Shown: positions 12,194-15,930 of the stretch, one piece after another
Position numbering within the stretch: position 1 is the first letter of the stretch
Layout: each line of letters starts with the position of its first letter
Origin: JAYEJB01 sp034716415
Lineage (GTDB): Bacteria; Patescibacteriota; Patescibacteriia; SG8-24
DNA length: 15,930 nt
NCBI GenBank assembly: GCA_034716415.1
Contig: JAYEJB010000024.1
Location: forward strand, 1 to 15,930
Direction of reading: 5' to 3'
The notes under the pieces: model-generated
Database searches by the model: none
Seen by the model: only the letters and a program-made list of their open reading frames with translations
Told to the model about the DNA's origin: nothing
Translations under genes and position numbers: made by a program

Positions 12194-15100
12194 TCACCCC
12201 AGCGGCATGAACAGCCGATAGAGAGAACTCCAGGCGTGGAGGGTGACATAGCTCTCCGAGAGGGAGAGCGGTTCGGCTGGCGGTCGGTGCTCGTTGACCC
12301 GGACACCTCTCGCTCTCATCTCGGCGGGGTTGAGTCCTTTGGCTCTGACGAACCCCTCGGTCATCGGGGTGGGGATGTTGCGGTGGATGTGTTCGGTGCG
12401 TCCGTGGTGGGTGACCTTGATGTCGATGTCGGTACCACATTCCCAGCAGGAGCCGATATCGGTGAGGGTGAACTGCAGGGCCTTGTAGTCGGTGTTGACG
12501 TCGGTAGTGAGTTCGTCATGGTCGGCGATGAAGCCTTCCGGGGGTTCGACCGTGACCGTGACACCCCAATCCCCTTCCGAATCGAAGACAAAGGGGTAGA
12601 GTTCTTGGGTGTCATCCCATTCTATGTACTCCGGTTCGATGATGTAGAGGACGGAGCCGTTCCTCTTGGTGGTCTTGGCGGGGACACTGGTGCCGTCGGC
12701 GCGGACGATGACGTTGAGGCGCTTGTCGATTATGTCACCGTCGGTGAGAGGTCCGGAGTGGACACCGGCCGCGACCGTGGTCTGAGAGTCTTCGGAGACG
12801 AGGATGTATTCGCCCGGATCGAGGGTCATGAGAGCGAGACCGTCGGAGCCGGTGGTGCCGGTGCCGTCAGGGGTGCAGGTCGAGAGGACGGTGGAGTAGT
12901 CGTGGGGGTTGTATCCGATGATGTCGGCGCAGGAACCGGGGGTCTTGGTGTATGCGTTCACCGTGGCACCGACGACATCTTCTTTACTGCTGCCGGGGTC
13001 GGATCCTTGCCCCACGGTGTGGCGGCGGAAGAGGACGGAGATTTCAGCCAAGGGCAGGTCGATAGTGATATCGAGCACTTGTGTCGTTTCATCGTTACCA
13101 GCGTTGTCTGTTGCGCCGAAGTGAATGGTGTGGGCTCCATCTTCGGTGAAATTGACCGGAGCTTCATACTCGTTCCAGTTGAGGCCGCCATCTGTAGAGT
13201 ACATGAGCGACGCAATGCCTGTGCCGTCAACACCGTCATCGGCCATGAGAGCGACGGTGACCGGCGTAACGTACGTGACACCGTCGGAAGCGAGCGTGCC
13301 GGAGACCTCGGCGACCGTGATCGGTGCCGTGGTATCGACAACACCCGGAGCGATAGTGACATCCGTGGTACCGGAGATAGCATGAACTATCTCTTCGTCC
13401 GGTTCGATGACCTGATCCTCGAGGGTCGTTGAGGTGTAGATGCCGGAAGCCGAATCGATGTACCGGGCGTATATGTCGTATACGTCGTCGGTGGAGGTAA
13501 GCTGGCTCGTGATGTCCGGATTCGCGGCCAAGAACACCGCGTTGTCGTGCGCGGAGACCACATGGCGGCACCCTTCGTTGCCTGCGGGTGAAAAGAATAT
13601 CCACTCCGGCGCGCCGATGTTGTCGCCGTTCGTGATTGTATCGTTGATCTGGACCTCGTACTCGCCGGTGTCGTAGTTCACGCCCACGTGGCGGCCGTCG
13701 TCGCAGAAGACGTGGAGATCGAGATCTGGTTTGCTTGTATTCGTCTGTGGCACCAACTGTATCTCAAGATCGAACGGTCGCACAACATTCGTTCCTCCCA
13801 CATTGTGATACCTTCCTTTTCCGTACATGTACGAAAAGACGCTGACAAACATTATTAGGATACCGACAACCGCAAATACCGATATTCTCAGTATCCGTTC
13901 TTCCCGCTGCGGTATTTTCTTTCTCAAGACTAGCCACAATATGAACATGGCCAGTGCTATTACGAATACTATGATGCCATAGCCCATCACGACACCAATC
14001 TTCGTGTGCCCGTACGGCGCGCGATTCACAGTGTACGTTTCAAGGTCAATGTCTTGACTTTCAAGTTCGACACTTGCTGCATAGTCAAAGCTAGTAGTAA
14101 AGAATTCCGCATACTCATCAGCTATATAATCTGCTGATCTCAATATCGCCCCGGTAACATTGTCCTCGAACGCTGTCAGCTCGCTTACTTCTGCGGTTGC
14201 GACATACACCCCATCCTCATCCCTTCCATTGCTTGCAGTGATGACCAAACGGTTATCAAAATCGTAATATGATTCATTCAGATCCGGTGCGAGCACACCA
14301 TCGTTCACATTCGTACTGTCATGCGTTAAGCCGTTTCCTGGAATCGTTACATGCAGTTGCGAACCTACTTTATCGACATAATATGCAAGGACATGACCTT
14401 CAAATAAACCCGGTAGATCAGTGTCCCATGTAGAATATTGGCTGGATCGATTGCGTGTCTCCAACAAGTAGTATTGAGGCGTTGTGGAAAGTTGATTATC
14501 AATAAGATTGTAGCGCAGTACGGAATCACCATATTTTGCACCGACATGGGACCGAACATCATACGTTCCATATTCTGAATAGGGCCGGATGTCTTCTACG
14601 AGTAAGCGGTCATATACTTTGGTAAACGCGCTCATGTGGGGTGGCAGCGACCCATCGGGGTTGGGACCGTCCGCATGCCCAGACCCCAATGCCATCAACG
14701 CCCAATAGTTCGCGTCTCCGACCTCGGCGTATAAATCTGCTGCGTGCAGCTGCGCTTGACTCAAGTACCCCCCAATGGAATGACCAAACTCGTGCACCCA
14801 CGCACCGAGTGGGTCATGTTCAGCCAATATGACACCCGAAAATCCCTGTGCAGGCTGCCACGTAGCTGCCGTTAGAATCCGGGGTGATGTATCGCTGTCA
14901 TAGACAGGATATTGATTCGAATCATAACTGTGCAGAGCGACAACAATGTCGCCAACATCTCCTTGGTTTAATGCTATATTGTACGCTTCTTGAACCAACT
15001 TGAGGTGACTCGCGTCATCAACCGCGTAGTATGGCCCACTATTCTGAAGTTGAAACCACTCGCCATCTGACTGCTTCAACAGACTGAAGTCAAACTGCAC

Positions 15101-15930
15101 TTTTCCGTATGTATTCTCGGAATAGTAATCATTGATACAGCTGAACATGTCGGTGAAATACTCGTCAGAATGTCCAACATAGGTCTTTTCCGGTATGAGC
15201 TTACACGGCCGCGCAACAATTGAATCTTCCACGCGAGTTTGCACCGGCAACTCACTCATTACAACAGTAACACGAAGTACGTTCGTGTAGTCGATAATAG
15301 TGTCGGTATTCCCCGCGCTTCCAAACTCCACCCATTCACCTGCGTCCCCGCTCGTATCCACCGCGCGTGCCCTCCAGTGGTACTCATCATCCTGAAGACC
15401 GACGATCGGGAGTGATGCGATGCTCCCGCTCGGGAGAAGGCCGGAGTCGTCGGTGACCGTGCCGTCGAAGGCTTCGCTCACCGAGCGGAATTCTACCTGG
15501 AGGCGGATGTCGAAACCGTCGGTTGATATGACCTGCGCGTCGATGCGGAGATTCTTCGTCTCCGTGACGGTGTCGCCTTCAGCGAGTACCGTCGCGTCTC
15601 CTTGAAAGGAGACCTGGTATTGCGTCAATGTCCCCGCGGTGATACTCGGGAGTGGCGATACTTGCGTCGGATCATGCCCCAGCCACGGATCATACAACAC
15701 ATGGTCGGATACACAATCCCCGAAACCGCCTGGATTGATCGTCGTATGATACGGCCCGCTCGCATCGCCCCACCAGTTGTCCGTGGCGTCGACGGTCAGC
15801 GAACTCGCGACATAAACTCCGAAGGTGCCGTTGTTTGCGATTGAGCTGCCGTGAATCGTCAGGCTGCCGGACGAGGGTGAGTTGAAGGTGAAACCGTGAT
15901 AGAGGTTGTCATGCACGGAAGAACCGGTGA
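12194..15930 (-). CDS. Giant modular surface protein with M6-like metallopeptidase and mid-protein membrane hairpin (5' end outside window)
   Basis: C-terminal 1,244 codons; the frame stays open to 15930, so the gene begins beyond the window and the GTG at 15916 is not its start. In protein order: end of a right-handed beta-helix ('DNWWGDASGP', ~15755-15785); an Ig/FN3-like module ending 'YHWRARAVD' (~15357-15383); an M6 (immune-inhibitor-A-like) peptidase (~14350-15250) with HEFGHSIGG (HEFGH at 14780-14794), 'YWALMALGSG' and 'YYLLETRNRSS...GHVLAYYVD'; two membrane helices (13824-13994) joined by the basic loop RKKIPQREERILR; a domain with 'DLDLHVF' and 'TGEYEVQI' (~13640-13740); an Ig-like repeat with 'YSTDGGLNWNEY' (~13165-13200); a transthyretin/Cna-B-like module (~12760-13030); an unassigned C-terminus. 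A cytosolic loop between the two helices places both large halves outside the cell. The zinc motif has about nine extra residues before the DLY. Base composition drops in the middle. Confidence 0.85.
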   Translation of the reverse strand, partial: TGSSVHDNLYHGFTFNSPSSGSLTIHGSSIANNGTFGVYVASSLTVDATDNWWGDASGPYHTTINPGGFGDCVSDHVLYDPWLGHDPTQVSPLPSITAGTLTQYQVSFQGDATVLAEGDTVTETKNLRIDAQVISTDGFDIRLQVEFRSVSEAFDGTVTDDSGLLPSGSIASLPIVGLQDDEYHWRARAVDTSGDAGEWVEFGSAGNTDTIIDYTNVLRVTVVMSELPVQTRVEDSIVARPCKLIPEKTYVGHSDEYFTDMFSCINDYYSENTYGKVQFDFSLLKQSDGEWFQLQNSGPYYAVDDASHLKLVQEAYNIALNQGDVGDIVVALHSYDSNQYPVYDSDTSPRILTAATWQPAQGFSGVILAEHDPLGAWVHEFGHSIGGYLSQAQLHAADLYAEVGDANYWALMALGSGHADGPNPDGSLPPHMSAFTKVYDRLLVEDIRPYSEYGTYDVRSHVGAKYGDSVLRYNLIDNQLSTTPQYYLLETRNRSSQYSTWDTDLPGLFEGHVLAYYVDKVGSQLHVTIPGNGLTHDSTNVNDGVLAPDLNESYYDFDNRLVITASNGRDEDGVYVATAEVSELTAFEDNVTGAILRSADYIADEYAEFFTTSFDYAASVELESQDIDLETYTVNRAPYGHTKIGVVMGYGIIVFVIALAMFILWLVLRKKIPQREERILRISVFAVVGILIMFVSVFSYMYGKGRYHNVGGTNVVRPFDLEIQLVPQTNTSKPDLDLHVFCDDGRHVGVNYDTGEYEVQINDTITNGDNIGAPEWIFFSPAGNEGCRHVVSAHDNAVFLAANPDITSQLTSTDDVYDIYARYIDSASGIYTSTTLEDQVIEPDEEIVHAISGTTDVTIAPGVVDTTAPITVAEVSGTLASDGVTYVTPVTVALMADDGVDGTGIASLMYSTDGGLNWNEYEAPVNFTEDGAHTIHFGATDNAGNDETTQVLDITIDLPLAEISVLFRRHTVGQGSDPGSSKEDVVGATVNAYTKTPGSCADIIGYNPHDYSTVLSTCTPDGTGTTGSDGLALMTLDPGEYILVSEDSQTTVAAGVHSGPLTDGDIIDKRLNVIVRADGTSVPAKTTKRNGSVLYIIEPEYIEWDDTQELYPFVFDSEGDWGVTVTVEPPEGFIADHDELTTDVNTDYKALQFTLTDIGSCWECGTDIDIKVTHHGRTEHIHRNIPTPMTEGFVRAKGLNPAEMRARGVRVNEHRPPAEPLSLSESYVTLHAWSSLYRLFMPLG

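Noticed and set aside
12179..13432. Long plus-strand ORF (417 codons) opposite the surface-protein gene
   Set aside because: Antisense shadow of a GC-rich coding region: Gly/Asp/Val-dominated, no recognisable domain, no ribosome-binding site. The minus frame has clear Ig-like and Cna-B-like modules.
15914..15916. GTG as start of the surface protein
   Set aside because: The frame is open to the window edge and the residues around it are already inside a beta-helix repeat, so the true start is outside the window.
1..15930. Alternative genetic code with TGA as glycine
   Set aside because: TGA serves as the natural stop of several genes (hydrolase, ATPase, ligase, secD, guanylate-kinase-like gene), each followed closely by a terminator or the next start.
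1..15930. tRNA, rRNA, insertion sequences or attachment sites
   Set aside because: I saw no cloverleaf, rRNA segment, transposase or integrase in any frame; small tRNA-like folds cannot be excluded without a covariance-model search.

Overview
The window looks like chromosome from a Candidate Phyla Radiation (Patescibacteria) bacterium with a fairly GC-rich genome. The signs are short intergenic gaps, a membrane protein plus VirD4/TraG-like ATPase pair of the kind common in these genomes, many small proteins without a clear family, large modular surface proteins, and very short mRNA leaders beside a few strong AGGAGG ribosome-binding sites. TGA ends many of the genes here, so the TGA=Gly code of Gracilibacteria/Absconditabacteria does not apply. 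The phylum assignment is inference; there is no rRNA or marker gene to confirm it.

Layout. (1) 1-116, minus: the first 38 codons of an HD-superfamily phosphohydrolase, cut by the window edge. (2) 234-5483, minus: a tight four-gene operon, read from high to low coordinates: a membrane-anchored T4SS-associated protein, a VirD4/TraG-like P-loop ATPase with a zinc-knuckle tail, a membrane-anchored trypsin-like protease, and an alpha/beta hydrolase that is probably a lipoprotein. (3) 5715-6722: a divergent pair, a small lipoprotein (minus) and a small tail-anchored protein (plus), with back-to-back promoters and an operator-like inverted repeat. (4) 6822-7574, minus: a compact GCS2-type carboxylate-amine ligase, facing the plus gene across two convergent terminators. 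(5) 7626-7793: a non-coding inverted-repeat element built from AGCGGGAA/TTCCCGCT boxes and small hairpins. (6) 7852-10917, minus: secD-secF, where SecD carries a PpiC/parvulin domain and a second, degenerate one inside its periplasmic region. (7) 11002-12104: a divergent pair, an MTH1-like Nudix hydrolase (minus) and a guanylate-kinase-like protein without a P-loop (plus), whose promoters appear to share one -10 element. (8) 12194-15930, minus: the C-terminal 1,244 codons of a very large surface protein with the end of a beta-helix, an M6-like metallopeptidase, a two-helix membrane hairpin and Ig-like domains.

How the genes relate. The operon in (2) suggests an envelope-spanning DNA or protein transfer machine with two envelope hydrolytic enzymes. 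SecDF supports export of the many secreted proteins seen here (lipoproteins, surface protease), and its built-in prolyl isomerase could couple export to folding. The Nudix enzyme suggests nucleotide-pool sanitation.

Most noteworthy: the SecD-parvulin architecture; the mosaic M6 surface protein, whose middle is clearly AT-richer than both ends; the structured repeat element with a compensatory base change, whose box sequence recurs inside the ATPase gene; the P-loop-less guanylate-kinase relative; and the shared -10 bidirectional promoter.
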